64,000 nucleotides of DNA from the NCBI GenBank assembly GCA_020080175.1, contig JAGHQL010000030.1:62001-126000 (forward strand), in the 5' to 3' direction. Positions within the stretch are counted from its first letter, which is position 1, and each line of letters begins with the position of its first letter. Positions 1 through 11,815 of this stretch are shown here, piece by piece. Below the pieces are notes generated by a model that worked only from the letters and a program-made list of their open reading frames with translations, did not search any database and was not told the DNA's origin. The DNA comes from Glutinoglossum americanum. Lineage: Eukaryota > Ascomycota > Geoglossomycetes > Geoglossales > Geoglossaceae. The position numbers were made by a program, and so were the translations under genes.

Positions 1-661
1 GAGTGACTAGGAACGTAGCAACGGCAATGATCAAGATCCCGGCAAAGCCAGGAAGGTTCCCGTTGACAGCGTGTAGCAGCTGAGCGCCCACGATCACGTT
101 GACGGCAGACCATCCCACACAGGCAAGAACATTGAAGCAAGCAATGACCTTGACTCCGTAGAAACCAAAGTAGAACCTCGACAGGACCATCTGCCTTAGG
201 CCGAACCTTGGGCCAAAGGTCGACCAGAAACAGACCGGAAGAATTCCAAGAAGGTTAAAGAACAGAATTGTTAGGATCGTGTCCACGAACCCAAGCCCGA
301 ATACGGGGCTAGCCAGAGCGCCGATAGCGAATGAACTGACGACCATGTTGGCAGCCAGCCACTGTGTTTGGGCAATTCGATGAGCTCATGGTCTCGCTGA
401 GAGAAGAAGGGGGGGGAGCGGTCGTGGTTGGGATAAAAGAGCAATTACCATGGTGCCCACGTTCACCAATCCATGAAGGTCCGTCCGTTCGTTTTCAGGA
501 ACCCTCTCAATGCCACGCTGCTCAATATTGAATTTACCGGCCAATCGCTGGAGTCTGGCGTAGAGAGTGTCACCAATCTCGAAGGTCTCCGCCGCGACGG
601 CACCAGTGTCGTCGACATATGGCTTCTCACTCCCGATCTCGATGTCTTCGTGCTGACCCAT
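1..661 (-). CDS. fcyB: NCS1-family purine-cytosine permease, N-terminal part (partial, runs off the left edge)
   Basis: Plasma-membrane symporter of the nucleobase-cation-symport-1 family, expected to take up cytosine and purines with protons. Exons are 661-449 and 361-1, with a GTAATT..CAG phase-0 intron (448-362). The cytosolic N-terminus carries the family signature RGIERVPENERTD. The second exon starts WLAANMVV and continues through hydrophobic segments with FNLLGILP, FGLRQM and GWSAVNVIVG, all familiar from Fcy2/FcyB proteins. The start is the ATG of MGQHED at 661; an in-frame GTG 15 nt upstream is ignored because eukaryotic starts are ATG. About 191 residues are visible of roughly 500 expected, so substrate-specifying helices lie outside the window. 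Uracil or allantoin permeases of the same superfamily are less likely because of the RGIERVP motif. Confidence 0.9.
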
Positions 662-1518
662 CTTGTATATATACACTTCTACAGGGCGTGTCGGGTGCCG
701 GCTCGTGTCTTGCGATTGGGACTAGAGAGATCTGGGGCTACACGGATTCGGGGGAATTCATGGGTGGACTATGGATAGATATACTCCTAATCTCACGCCG
801 GCACGCGACGAAGAAGTTTCTTCCGCCCGTATTGATAAGATCGCCCGTGTAGGAGCTCACCCTCACACGCAAATATGGATTCTCGGAGCTCGCCAATAAT
901 CTCTGCCGTAGGAATTATTTTTTCTTTGGGCGGGACCGGCCCGCTGGGATCGCGGTGCGGATTCAAGCTTCAAGAGGAAACCCAGGCTGCCATATCAATG
1001 TTCCGACTGACTTGCATGCTCCGTCGCTGGTTGGTAAAGTGTTGTGTGGCGTTTCGATAAGGGTTCCCCACGTCCGTCTACCCAGTCGGACTGACAATGT
1101 CGTTCGCGCTAGGACATGCATGCGCAATCCCTGCGTTGTTCCTACCCAATCCCATCTCTCGTCCGATCCACCGCAACGATCGCCGAAATTGACGTCGGAG
1201 GTGGCCGCCGCTCCCTCGAACGAAGAACACTCTGGAACGCGCTCGATTATCAACTATGGTTGTGCCCGCCAAATGGTATTTTGTAGTCCTGAATATAGTA
1301 CATGCAAGAAAGGAAAGAAAAGAAAGAAAATAGGCAGATGCATGGTTTTCGCGTTTAGGTTCTAACCCAAATGTTCTTATCCGTGACTCCTGGAGGTGCA
1401 ACCCTGCAATGCTGCTAAGATGGAGAAAGTTGCGTGCGCACGGGAAATGCTCAATGATTACGGCAGAAGTGGCCATGCACTACATGTGTAAATACCGCAA
1501 TAACAAGAATGATTTGTA
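662..1518. other. Intergenic region between permease 5' end and SPA2 3' end
   Basis: Promoter of the permease plus 3' flank of SPA2. No open frame here looks coding in either direction. A short purine tract (GAAA-type repeats) lies near 1302-1331. No RNA gene is recognised. Confidence 0.6.
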
Positions 1519-4500
1519 TCATCGGAAATTATCTTCGTCAGCATCCCTCTCTTCATTGTCGAGATCGTCTACCATTCGTACCAGTTCCTTAAGCGCGGCA
1601 CGTCAGTTCCTGCAAGGGACAAATAGCGAGGGCACCGGAAAATTACCTTTGTTTCTCTAGCGATTTCAAATGCCAACGGTGGCAATTTGTTTGTGAAATC
1701 CTTCAATAATGAAGGGTCTCTAATGTTCTCGCTCTCCGAATTTACTTCAAGTAGCTTCGCTCGACAGTCGGACAGTTTGCGTATGATAGGTTCGCCTCGG
1801 TCACGAAGGGTTGAATTGCCGGCCTGGCTCATTGCAGTTTCCGTTGATGTGATAACCTTTTCGACTACAGCAGAAATGTCGTTGATGTGATTGCGGATTG
1901 TTGGCATCCCATTATCTGCCCGAATGCTAGATATAAGAGACTGGATGGATTGAACCATTCCTTCTGTCTGATCCTCGAGGTAGAACTGCCATCACTAAGC
2001 AAACTGTAGGGTGGGCTTTGTGGCCTAGACATACCTTAAGCTCTTCTACATTACTTTCCTGCGTCTTGACCCCATAGCCTATCTTCACCGCCGGCCCCTT
2101 CCCATTTAGCAAGCCATTCCTAGAGGGTGGACGTCTTCCGATCCAACTATCTTTTACTCGGCCCTTAGGTGTAGACGATCCTCTTTGGGAGCTGATCGAA
2201 CTATAGACAGACTCGCCACTGAGCCTTCCGTTTCGTATTGGAGAGAACCCCCGAGCATCAGTAGGGGGGAGCCCATCATCATCCTCATCCCCAAACTCTC
2301 CCTCCGGAGTTGGCTGGATCTTGACAGCTCGGATGAGTTCTACAACGGCTGCTGTCAAGTGGGAGGCGGCAGCGTCTAACAATGAAACAGGTGATATGCC
2401 ATTTGCAGAAGAGAAGTTCTTTGCTGCGGTAATGAGATTGTTCGCAGTGGCTGAAACTCGGCCTTTCAATTTACTTCGCTGATGAGCCTGGTCGCCATCG
2501 CTTGGTGCTGCATCATCAATGCCTTGGGTGATGTTTCTTACAGCCACAACCACCGACTTCATATAATCTAGAACGGATGACGGTTCGCCACTCCTCGCGG
2601 TCCGAAGAAGGTCATCAATGGCAATTTGAAATTTGGTGACGTGCACATCACTGACAAGGCCATTTCCGTCCATGAAAGCTCCATCTTTAGAGAACTGGCT
2701 GATATCCACGGGTTGAATAGATAGGCCGATCGAAGAAGCGCGTAGATTTCGTAGTTGAGTCTTAGTACGGGCATAACGGCCCTTCCATTCTTTGACTTCC
2801 TCCTCAAGCCGAGATATCTGACCGAGGAGCTTTTCTTCCCTATCCCAAGGATGATCGGCACGATCTGTTAGGGCTTTCATCTCTCTCAAGAAATCAGAGG
2901 CCTCCTTTCTGACCTCCTCCGTGACCTGTATCAAAAAGGGCATCAGCATATACTTCTTAGTAATGTAACTTAGGCATGGTGTCTTGGTCCCCAGTGGGGG
3001 AAGGATCTCCCATCCCTTGATTCTTGATATAGAGGGGACACTGAAAGTAAAGGAGCCGCGTTAATACCTGCTGTTGTTCCCTCAGCTCCATCTTGAGTTC
3101 CTCGTGATCTCTCTCTAATGACTCGAATCTCGTCTTCCATTCGTCTCCTGCGCTATCGCCGCTGCTATTGTTCATGCTCGCCTGGTCTAGTTGGTCCCTC
3201 AGATCCCTTTCCATATTCGCATTGTCCACACGTAGTCTATTGAGTTCGGATTGGAGGGATTCGTTCAAATTTTGCGCATCAGCCAGTTTTCGTTCAAGAT
3301 CTGTGCGAAGATCGGACCACTCCTGGCGCTCAATACTCGCAGCCTGAATCCGAAAGGTCAGCATGCTGGACCTAGAGTCCTATTGAAAACAAGTTTGGCG
3401 GTCATACGCTTCCCCTATCCCTATCGGCGTTATGCAATTTGCTCAGCTCCTCATCTTTCTGCCGAAGTCGTGTCTCAAGATTTTCGACTTTTCCTTGCAA
3501 CTCAGACACTTGGGACTGGTACTCATCCACAAGTTTTTTATCTCTCTAGCGGTCACGACTGTTATCAGCACGAATCACTTCAGACGGTTAAGTGGACCTG
3601 CGGAGACTAGGGTTGGTAAAGTGGCGGACAAACCTCCGTTCCCCCTAGGCTCCTACTGGTATTCCTCTTACTCTGTCCTCTCCCAGCAGCGCCCTCTAAT
3701 CCAAAAGCATCGCCCTCGTCATCATCATCATCCTCCGGTCCGGTTTGGTCATCATCATCCTCAACAAGGGTGCTCTTATTAGGTATTATTGTATTACTTT
3801 GAAAAGTCTTTGGGAGCGGTCTCCCGTATTCATTTAGGGTCGCTCCTGGACTTGGTGGAACACCCAATCCCCCAGGCCCACTATTTGGAGGACCGCTCGG
3901 CGGCCCGGTCCAGGGATAGGGGCCGGGGGTGTTTGGAGGAGGTCCTCGGGGGCCCTGCCCTCGAGATCCAGGACGAGACTCCCCCACTCTAGGAACTACA
4001 CCACCAACGGGCGTCCCAGTACGACTTGGGTTACTTCTGAGGGTCGGTGCGGGGCTTCCGTTGCGGTCGAGGTCGCTAGCGGCGAATTTTGGAACTCGCC
4101 GCTCAAGCTCGTAAAACACATCGGTCGCCAGATCTCGGAAACGCGGACCAGGCAGCGTGGATAGCTTCTTTCTTGCTTGATTCCTCTTGGGATGAAAGGT
4201 GTTCTTATTTTCCAAGAACGGCGGCGTTGGACCCGCATTCGCGTGCTCTCCAGTACCTTGTCTTCGCTGTAGCTCGTCATATACATCCGTACTTAGTTCT
4301 TGAAACTGAACAGCGGATAATCGAAGTAACTTATCCCGAGCCCTATTTGGTCTCGGATTTCCTCTCTCGTCCCTCAACGAGGGCGCGAGATATCTCTTCA
4401 ACGCTGTATAGTGTTCAGCCATAGTCTCCTCAAGGAGGATAGGCTTCCTGCCTTGTCCACTGTCGCTCGACACATAAAGACCTGTGCCATCACTTGATCT

Positions 4501-4737
4501 AGCGATAGAGCTTGGTGGGGAAGGATTGCCCGTACTATCAGGAGGTCCGCGGTTCATTCCGTTTGGAGGCCCACCGTTCATACTATTAGGTCCGCTTGAG
4601 ACAGGAGGGGATGCAAGCGCTCCAGCACGATTATTCTGGAATTGTGATTCGGAAGCTAGAGATTGGTATCGCGAGATACCTGACCATTCACTACCCTCCA
4701 CTGACACCGGAGACAGAGTCCCGGTACGTCCATTCAT
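1519..4737 (-). CDS. spa2: Spa2-type polarisome scaffold with SHD repeats
   Basis: Scaffold of the polarisome at hyphal tips, organising actin-dependent polar growth and cell-wall MAPK components. Exons: 4737-3634, 3545-3408, 3343-3068, 2925-2035, 1985-1647, 1587-1519 (938 aa). Two Spa2-homology (GIT/SHD) repeats lie near residues 133-160 and 183-212 (NRARDKLLRLSAVQFQELSTDV; RNQARKKLSTLPGPRFRDLATD, quoted as separate short motifs). A Pro/Gly/Ser-rich and then acidic region (DDDDQ, DDDDDE) follows. A long coiled coil starts at the second exon (KLVDEYQ, ELQGKVENLE) and runs to about residue 560, and a conserved helical C-terminal domain follows. The last acceptor (CTTAAG) was chosen because it restores the family ending ETK-ELVRMVDDLD. 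All five introns are phase 0, which is unusual and means any internal exon could be skipped in frame. Confidence 0.93.
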
Positions 4738-5970
4738 CGTTCAGTTGAAAAGTTGGTAAGATTCGTGGTTGCAAGTGACCAGTTGTTGGAGAACAAGGAA
4801 AGGAAGGAACGCGTGTTAAGTCGAAAAAATGTGAGCGCGAATCGAAGTCCGTTTGCAGTGTCGAAGACATGCAAGATGCAGATCACCAAACAAAGTGCAA
4901 AAAGTACGGTTCGATACGCTGTCGTATCGTTGTAATGAGTGAGTAGATACCGGGAAAGCTGATACCTATAATGTTCGTTAAGGAGATGAAAATTGTTGGA
5001 AGATTTCGGTGTATGAGGTCCGTGATCAGTGTGCCTCCTTATTAAAGCCGACAGCGTGGGACAGGTGTCGCTTGAAGGGATTGGATAAGTCCGGCATGTT
5101 TCGCAAGCTGCCTCTTACGCGCCAAACGATCGTGCTCGGGGGGGCTTGCCAATACCATTATCAGGCTTAACCAATAGGGAAAATTTGGGGACTTGATTTT
5201 GCTTGGGCATGACTAGGCAGGGCTTTTCTGCGCTGCTTCTACGGAGTGCTACATACGGGATATGCGCCTCTACCTGGTCCCAAACCACCAATCCGGAGGT
5301 TTGTGCTTTGGTGATCAAGGCGAGTGGTGAGCGTGCCGGTGGTCGGGCGCAAACCAACATCTGAAAAAGGCCATCGCACGCTCAGAAAATACAGATAGGA
5401 GAAGGGCCCTTGTGTGTACGGATATATGTATGTACCTAGATGTGTAGCACGACCGTTGCTTGTGTTGTCACGCGGCTGTGTTCATATGCTGCCGGCTCCA
5501 GGTACCCGCAGCCCTTTAGATTGAAGGTACGAGCAGCTGAAGATCTCCAATTTAACGAGTGACGGGCACCTATTTACGAATGAACGATACGAACAGCCTT
5601 GCTCCGTACCATTGCTCCCTCGGAATGACCAAGATTCCGGATTTGGGCAGTTTGGTAGATCAGCTCCAGTGGAAACCCTTGGCGATCTGCATAATCGCAT
5701 CGACCAATGGAAAATGGCCGTCTTAACATTTTATAAGGAACAGAGAGTTACCGAATAAAGGAGGGGATTTAGGGTTCAAACCCAGGCTACAGAACCTGCA
5801 GGGCTGTTACGTATGTTGTACAGGGAAATTTTTTTTAAATTTATTTTCTGCATGCCCAATAGGGATGCGTGTGGCCCGAAAACCCACGATTTTGAGAACG
5901 ACCTTGGCCCTGACCCGAAACTAAAGCCTGCAACTCCAAGCTATTTTAAAAGATCTAAAACGTTTAGCCT
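4738..5970. other. Intergenic region upstream of SPA2
   Basis: About 1.2 kb between the SPA2 start and the SSU72 stop, so it holds the SPA2 promoter and the SSU72 terminator. A GGGTTCAAACCC motif at 5772-5783 resembles a Pol III B box, but no matching A box or acceptor stem was found. No gene is supported. Confidence 0.6.
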
Positions 5971-7129
5971 CTAGAACCAGGCTATCGTCCATAAGGCCGG
6001 CAGATTCGGCCACCGACCTTGCCACTCAGCCAGGATATCCGGAACCCGTTCATCAAATCCGCTTCTACTAGCGCTTGTTCCGTCATGCCAGCCATCTGCA
6101 CCTTTAGACTCTCTCTCCTGTCTGGCAACTTCGTTCAACGAATCAGCGAGGTCTAAGATTGCTCGACCACCCACAAGTGCCTCTTCATGATTGTCTTTGA
6201 TATCAACGTTGATGATATGGACTGGCCTATTAAGTGGTGAGCCTCGATTTATAAGATCATCGACTACAGCATCCCAACACCGTTCCTCGCATGTGATGAC
6301 CACATCAACTACGCCGCCTTCAGCTCCCATACTCCCTTTATCCTGTTGGCGCTGATTGCCTAACCGTGGGGCACCAACCCTCCAGTCTTGCCATCTCTCT
6401 GGACCCCATTTGACTCCTCGGTTCCGCTCAAGCATGTTTAGTAGTCCATTTGCACGGTATAGGCGAGGGTCCTTTGAGTCAAGCTCTTTATACATGGAGT
6501 CATAGCTCGTGGTATTGAATGCATAGACGTTTGGCTGTGAGATTGTGGGGCCAGGCAATCGTACCAGCGAGCCAGTACCGAATGATATGACGGGGTAGTG
6601 TGCCATAGAAAGGCGAAGGTGTGCTTCCATTGATCTGCCAGTAGTACAGATAGTTAGTTATCATTAGGAGATCCGATGGCGGCAGGCGTGTAATGCAACT
6701 TTCACTCTGCTACACTCGACGAAGGTGGATAAATTCTTATAATACATAGTAGGGGGACGACACATGGCATCCTATGCAACCTGTATTGCTGTACACTTTC
6801 TCATTTGGTGGATGGAAGCGTGACAGCACGATCTAGCATGTCAAAGGGACACGAGAGCGAACTTTGCGGGCATATATATTTTGACGCTGTTTTGTAACTT
6901 ACCTATTCTGATTGCTTGCACATACAGTGCAAAATTTCAGTTTGAAGCCTCCGTCATCCTGTGTTTCGTTGCCTTGTGGGTATCTAGTATCCCGTGCATC
7001 ACCGGCTCCATCGAATCCCCCTACTGGTTGTATATTGGGTGAATACTCGGCAGGCGGCGGTGGCGGTGGAGGGTTGGGTGGAGTATCGGCGTGTGGTGCG
7101 AGACGAGCTAAGCGGGGATCAGTAGCCAT
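5971..7129 (-). CDS. ssu72: RNA polymerase II CTD phosphatase Ssu72
   Basis: Phosphatase that removes phosphate from Ser5/Ser7 of the Pol II C-terminal domain; a component of the cleavage and polyadenylation factor acting in termination and gene looping. Exons 7129-6903 and 6634-5971 give 296 aa. The catalytic CX5R loop CASNQNRS is seen with Cys70 and Arg76. The single intron cuts the Arg76 codon (phase 2, GTAAGT donor, CAG acceptor), so the active site is made only by splicing. Other family blocks are [31 protein letters not shown] and [14 protein letters not shown]. The N-terminus has a poly-proline run (about residues 18-26) and is longer than in yeast (206 aa) or human (194 aa), as is common in filamentous fungi. 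The start is the first ATG of the open frame (MATDPRL). Confidence 0.95.
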
Positions 7130-8756
7130 AGATTACCTCGAGGACCGCTATCCCTTGGTAGCTCTTGAAGTCAGTAGGTGTTCGCCCAAGAAAAGGGCAG
7201 AAACCTTGAGGATCCAACAAATAATGTCAGGAAAAAGATGCGTAAAATGTTTGGTGTCATCATTCCAGAAGGAAATATGACAGCTCCAATATGGCGATCA
7301 TCACTCAAGGGATAGATAGGTGAATAACATGAATGCGAGTATAGGAGACATACCTTTTTAGAGAGGTCGTTAGTTGGTTGGTGCAGGGAGTTGGTGTAGG
7401 GTGCAAGAGAGGTAGGATAGCCTGCTGCGGCTCAAGACAAACCAAGATCACGTGATACATATCGCCTCAGCCACAGCGTCTGAAACGATTACCCCTGAAC
7501 ACTAGCACAAAACGGGTCCAACGGTGGGAAGGGCGAAGAGAACAGAATGCTTCGTCCCATCCCGCAAGCACCCCGTATCCATTGGCTGCAACGTATACTC
7601 TGTAAACCGTAGAATTGGTGATTGGGAGAATCAGTCTGACTTGTTTGAATTCTAGGAAAGCCAATCGACGAGGTGCGTCTTGCATCGCGTCGCATCTCGG
7701 ATCATCCTTCGCCAGCAGCTTTTGCAGCACACAAATCCCCCAGTGCCACCAAGCATCTAAAAATAGAACTGGCAATGAAAGGCCTCGCCCAACTGCGTCT
7801 GTCGAACCGATCTTGCTTACTATAGGAACGCTGAGGAACGTCTCCAAGTGCCAGCCAATACAACTTTTACTGTGCCGGCAGAGCGACGTCTGAAGTGAAT
7901 ACGGGCCCATTTCTTTTGGCGCAACATTGGCCCCGTCGCCAACAAAGCACCTCTGCTCTAGCCACCATCTTCCTGACATCGTTCAAGCACCGCCGCTCTC
8001 TCCGGCTCTTTGGCGCTGACCCTGGACGGCGCTTCCCCTCCACACCGTTTTCGACTCACCGATTCGCTCACACCCAATTTCCAGAAGCGTCTCCCTCCCT
8101 AAGTCTCCAAGCGCAGGCTTACCTCTGTCTGGCCTAGAAGGCGCTCTGGCCTAGAAGGTGCATCTTGTCGTATTCGTTTGGTGCCATAGGGTGGGATCAA
8201 ACTTCGTCCTAAATAGACGCTGGCTGTCCCTCGTGGGCGTCTTCCCTCCCATCCTTGGCTTTATTGTTCGTGGGGACGGGGAAGACATAAAGACGGTTGG
8301 AGAGTGGAATTTGCTGATCCAGCACAACGGCGCAAGTGCCCACCGCGATCTCTGCACCTCGTTGCATCCAAGGCGCTTGACTCCTGCGGGATTGCGCTGC
8401 CGTCTGTTACTGGCCACTACTTCAGCCATTTGATAACTCCTTCGCGTACAGAGCACTCGCCGTCAATTGTGCATACATACGTACCCCATAGGATCAGTCT
8501 TCAAAAGGGTTGGACATCCAAAGGGGAACGGGCGGCATTGCGGGCCGCTCAGATCAGACTAGTAACCGTTCGTGGAGCCGTCTTGCTAGAGCTGTTAGAA
8601 AACCTGGACGGAGGTTGATCTCAGCTTTGAGGACGACCACGGCCTTCAGGCTTGATCGGTCAACTATTATCGAAAAAGGCGTAAGAGCGTAAAGGCTATC
8701 AAGCGGGAAGGCTGGTACGCGCGGCTCTGAAAGGGACATTTTAGACGCTAGCTGCC
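7130..8756. other. Divergent promoter region between SSU72 and the NBP2-like gene
   Basis: About 1.6 kb shared upstream space. It contains C/T-rich stretches, particularly around 7980-8130, but no coding frame that I can support. A GTATGT donor-like site on the minus strand near 7352 would allow a 5'UTR intron for SSU72; this is a guess. Confidence 0.5.
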
Positions 8757-10361
8757 ATGACAGCTATTCTATCACCTCACTCTTCCCCGTCCTCGGCCTC
8801 CTCATCTACTCCTCAGTCGTCATCCGTCTCAAATCCGAATCACCCTGCTCTCCCGCCACTTATCACGTCGACTCCAAGGCGCTCAAATCTGCAACGGCCT
8901 CCCTCTAACTCGAGAAGTCGACTCTCAACTTACTCTACCACTTCATCCCTTCAAAATCACTCCAGGCCACCGTCCCACGTGTTTCCGATTTTCCACTCTA
9001 GCCTATCATACACTTCTGTTCGCGATTTCGCATACCCTGCGTTGCACCCACTCCACTATGGACCGCCCCCTGACCCTCCTGTGGCCCCTTCCGGCCTTTC
9101 AACACCTGCTAGCGAACAGCGACGACTTTCTGACCCTCCCAGGGCCTCCTGGGAAGGCTCGAGAGGAAGCTGGTCAGCTGGTCCTTGGGGAGGCGGAGTA
9201 GCAAGTGACGGACAGTTATTCGAGGATGGACCTCCATGGAGCGAAGATGAAGATCTTCACAGCCCTGTCGTCGTCGTAAGTTCGAGACATCGAAAGCATA
9301 AGTCGACAATAGGTCTTGGAGAAGGTCATAGTAAAGCTAAGGGTGGTGGTAGCGATGAAGGCGGCGGACATTTCAGCACGCCTAGGTTGGGGGAGTACGA
9401 AAGCGGTCGGGGTTACTATGCTGGCACAAATAGAGATGGGAGTGAAACTTATTACCACCACCACGAGGACGAAACAGCGGATGGGCCAGGTGGGGAGTAT
9501 ATCACATACCCGCCTGATCAATCTCACAGATCTGGACTACACCCGTACAATGTGCCTGGCCAACGAGACTCGCATTTCGCTGCCAGGCTACCAAACCGTT
9601 CGTATGTGAATCCATCAGGAGAGTCGTTTGAGCCTGACGAGGAGTCTTCGGTCTCTTCGTCTCCACAACTGCACAGGGATGATGAATCGCGATACTCTAG
9701 GGATTACCAGTTTACAATCGCATCTCCAGACGAGGAGATGCATGGCAAGGCCGTGGCCCTCTTCGACTTCCACCGGGAAAATGAGAACGAACTACCATTG
9801 GTGGAAGGTCAAGTTATCTGGGTGTCTTACCGGCATGGGCAAGGCTGGCTTGTTGCCGAAGATCCCAAGACCCAGGAAAGTGGCCTTGTGCCGGAAGAGT
9901 ATGTCCGCCTTCTTCGTGATATTCGCGGTGGGTGGGGTGTCCCCAATGGAGAATCCACCGATGCCCTTCTCAGCCCACAATCGGCGACTTCTGATTTTGG
10001 CGTTCCCTCGCAGCATGAGCAATCTGGGCAAGGTTTCCACGCTAGTAATGGAAGCAACTCTTACCAGCATCCGCCTGTAGTGTCGACGTTCTCAACATCG
10101 TCTAAGGACCTTCACCCCTACCCGCAGCACCTCCTTGGAACGCAATACGGACAGACGCCTCCACAAGTAGTTCACTACCACGGGCAGAGAGGGGGATCGC
10201 AGACAGCTACCCCTACTATGACTCCCTCGGCAGAGAGGCAGGGCACTGACGAGTTGGGAAACCCGCAACCCATTGGAGAAGGGCTAGGTGGGGAAACTCA
10301 GGGACCTGAAAAGGGGAAGGCTGCTGATCGAGAGGGTGAGCTTGAGGGGGCAGTCCGATGA
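8757..10361 (+). CDS. nbp2: Nbp2-like SH3-domain adaptor protein
   Basis: Adaptor with one SH3 domain, related to yeast Nbp2, which links Ptc1 phosphatase to MAPK modules (HOG and cell-wall pathways). This is a single exon of 534 aa, ATG in the context GCTGCCATGA. The first 90 residues are Ser/Thr/Pro-rich and low complexity. A conserved block FPIFHSSLSYTSVRDFAYP..HPLHYGPPP follows. The SH3 domain lies near residues 328-388 (ALFDF, ELPLVEGQ, HGQGWLVAEDP, GLVPEEYV) and matches the Nbp2-type SH3 rather than Sho1 or Bem1. The C-terminal 150 residues are disordered, rich in Gln, Gly and His. The neighbour SSU72 is divergent, with no functional link visible. The assignment rests on the SH3 subtype, so the precise partner is inferred. 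Confidence 0.85.
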   Translation: MTAILSPHSSPSSASSSTPQSSSVSNPNHPALPPLITSTPRRSNLQRPPSNSRSRLSTYSTTSSLQNHSRPPSHVFPIFHSSLSYTSVRDFAYPALHPLHYGPPPDPPVAPSGLSTPASEQRRLSDPPRASWEGSRGSWSAGPWGGGVASDGQLFEDGPPWSEDEDLHSPVVVVSSRHRKHKSTIGLGEGHSKAKGGGSDEGGGHFSTPRLGEYESGRGYYAGTNRDGSETYYHHHEDETADGPGGEYITYPPDQSHRSGLHPYNVPGQRDSHFAARLPNRSYVNPSGESFEPDEESSVSSSPQLHRDDESRYSRDYQFTIASPDEEMHGKAVALFDFHRENENELPLVEGQVIWVSYRHGQGWLVAEDPKTQESGLVPEEYVRLLRDIRGGWGVPNGESTDALLSPQSATSDFGVPSQHEQSGQGFHASNGSNSYQHPPVVSTFSTSSKDLHPYPQHLLGTQYGQTPPQVVHYHGQRGGSQTATPTMTPSAERQGTDELGNPQPIGEGLGGETQGPEKGKAADREGELEGAVR

Positions 10362-11815
10362 TAGCAGGCGGTTTATAGATGAAAGGCCGAAGAACACTAC
10401 TTCTAAGTGACTCTACGAAAGGAGTAGCGGGGTAAACTCTGATGATGGATTAAACATCGCTTGCTCATATACGCCGGCGATTCTCAATTTAGCGAGTCTA
10501 TGGGCCTTGTATTTTGCATTTTGGCAAACCAGAAAGTCACCCATCACAAACTCTCCGTTATCCTTGTTGGCTAGTGGCGAGCCATGTTCTTCACATTCGC
10601 TTCTTACCCTTATTTTATCCTCGGACCCCTTTTCCACCCTAGGCTCACACGAAGAGAAAAAGGCCCCTTCATTTGGCTCTTTTTTGTTCACGAAAGAGAT
10701 CTGGTTTTATTTTCTTCCCCGCGTTCCTGACCTGCATTCCAAAGATACATTGTTGGCCTCCTGCTAAAAATGCGTCGCATGAGCTCTCTTGCTGTTCTTT
10801 CCAAGATTTTTTCCTTTCCGTTCTCTCTCGACCCCCGGCTGTTGTCATACCGTGTGTCGGTGAACCTGGGCACCTTTGTGTTTTCCATTCCTTCCTTTCT
10901 CTCTTTTTTACAAGGACAGGCGCAAACAGAACCAACTTATGATCCGGCTACACGAATCATGAAAGTTTCTCCTCCCCCCCATCCTTCTCAAGGTGTAATG
11001 CCCGGCGGCGCGAAGTCATACAAAAATTAGTAGCTAGTTTTTGTCCCTGCACAGGTGCTGCATGGCGTCTAACAGACAATCAAATCATAAGAAATGAGTA
11101 TTAGTTGCCGTTTTCGGGATCATGGAAGAGGAATGTGTTGACAGCGCGACCTACCCCCATTTGCAGCTTGTTCTTTCGGCCGATTCTGGGGGATGGGTGG
11201 TTAGGAGAAATACAGCCCGAGGGAAAGGTATGTAGGGTCAACAACTCCGGTTGGGTATGGTACCTAGGTCCATAGGCCAGTAAGATGGCTCGGCGGGGTT
11301 TTCTTGGGCGGTATTGGGAGAGATCGGCATACCCTGTGGTTCTGTTAAGGAGGTGGCAGAATACAACTGGAAGATACTGTGACGGAACTTCAGCTATCCC
11401 AAGCCAAGCCCCCAAACGATTTCTAGTCTCCCCCGAGTGCAAAAGAGGAGCGCGTTGGCAATGGCACACAACATACTACTGGGTACGCAAAAGTAATTTC
11501 TAATTTTTTGTCATGATTCCTGCGCAAAAAAAGACGGAGGGAAAACCACTCTCCCCCAAGTAAAGTAAGCCAAAGTCGCAAACGGCCCAGTGATATTCCC
11601 CACGTTCGTTCCCTTCTCGTGGTGCCTTTGAAATAAATATATACATTCCACTCCGTCATTGAAGTGCGTCGTTGGCAATTGAGACAAAAGAGAAAGATGT
11701 TTTCTAGAAGTGGGAAATACTGACGGAGAGGAAATTAAGACAGGTAGAAAAGCGATACTTCCTGCGGACGCAAGGACATAGCGACACGTCCTTGTGTAAT
11801 TTGCAGCATTCTATC
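10362..11815. other. Convergent intergenic region between NBP2-like and ENT3
   Basis: Both flanking genes end here, so only 3'UTRs and terminators are expected. It is T-rich (for example 10780-10920) with AAATAAATATAT near 11631-11642. Several open frames exist but none has fungal coding character or a recognisable motif. Confidence 0.55.

Noticed and set aside
3718-3735. CATCATCATCAT-type microsatellite
   Set aside because: It codes the Asp-rich acidic tract of Spa2, so it is part of the gene.
5772-5783. GGGTTCAAACCC as a tRNA T arm
   Set aside because: No A box, acceptor stem or anticodon arm at a workable distance upstream; a 5-bp palindrome by itself is weak.
9216-9527. Antisense and alternative-frame ORFs within the NBP2-like gene
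   Set aside because: The sense frame is continuous for 534 codons with a recognised SH3 domain; the others lack family motifs.
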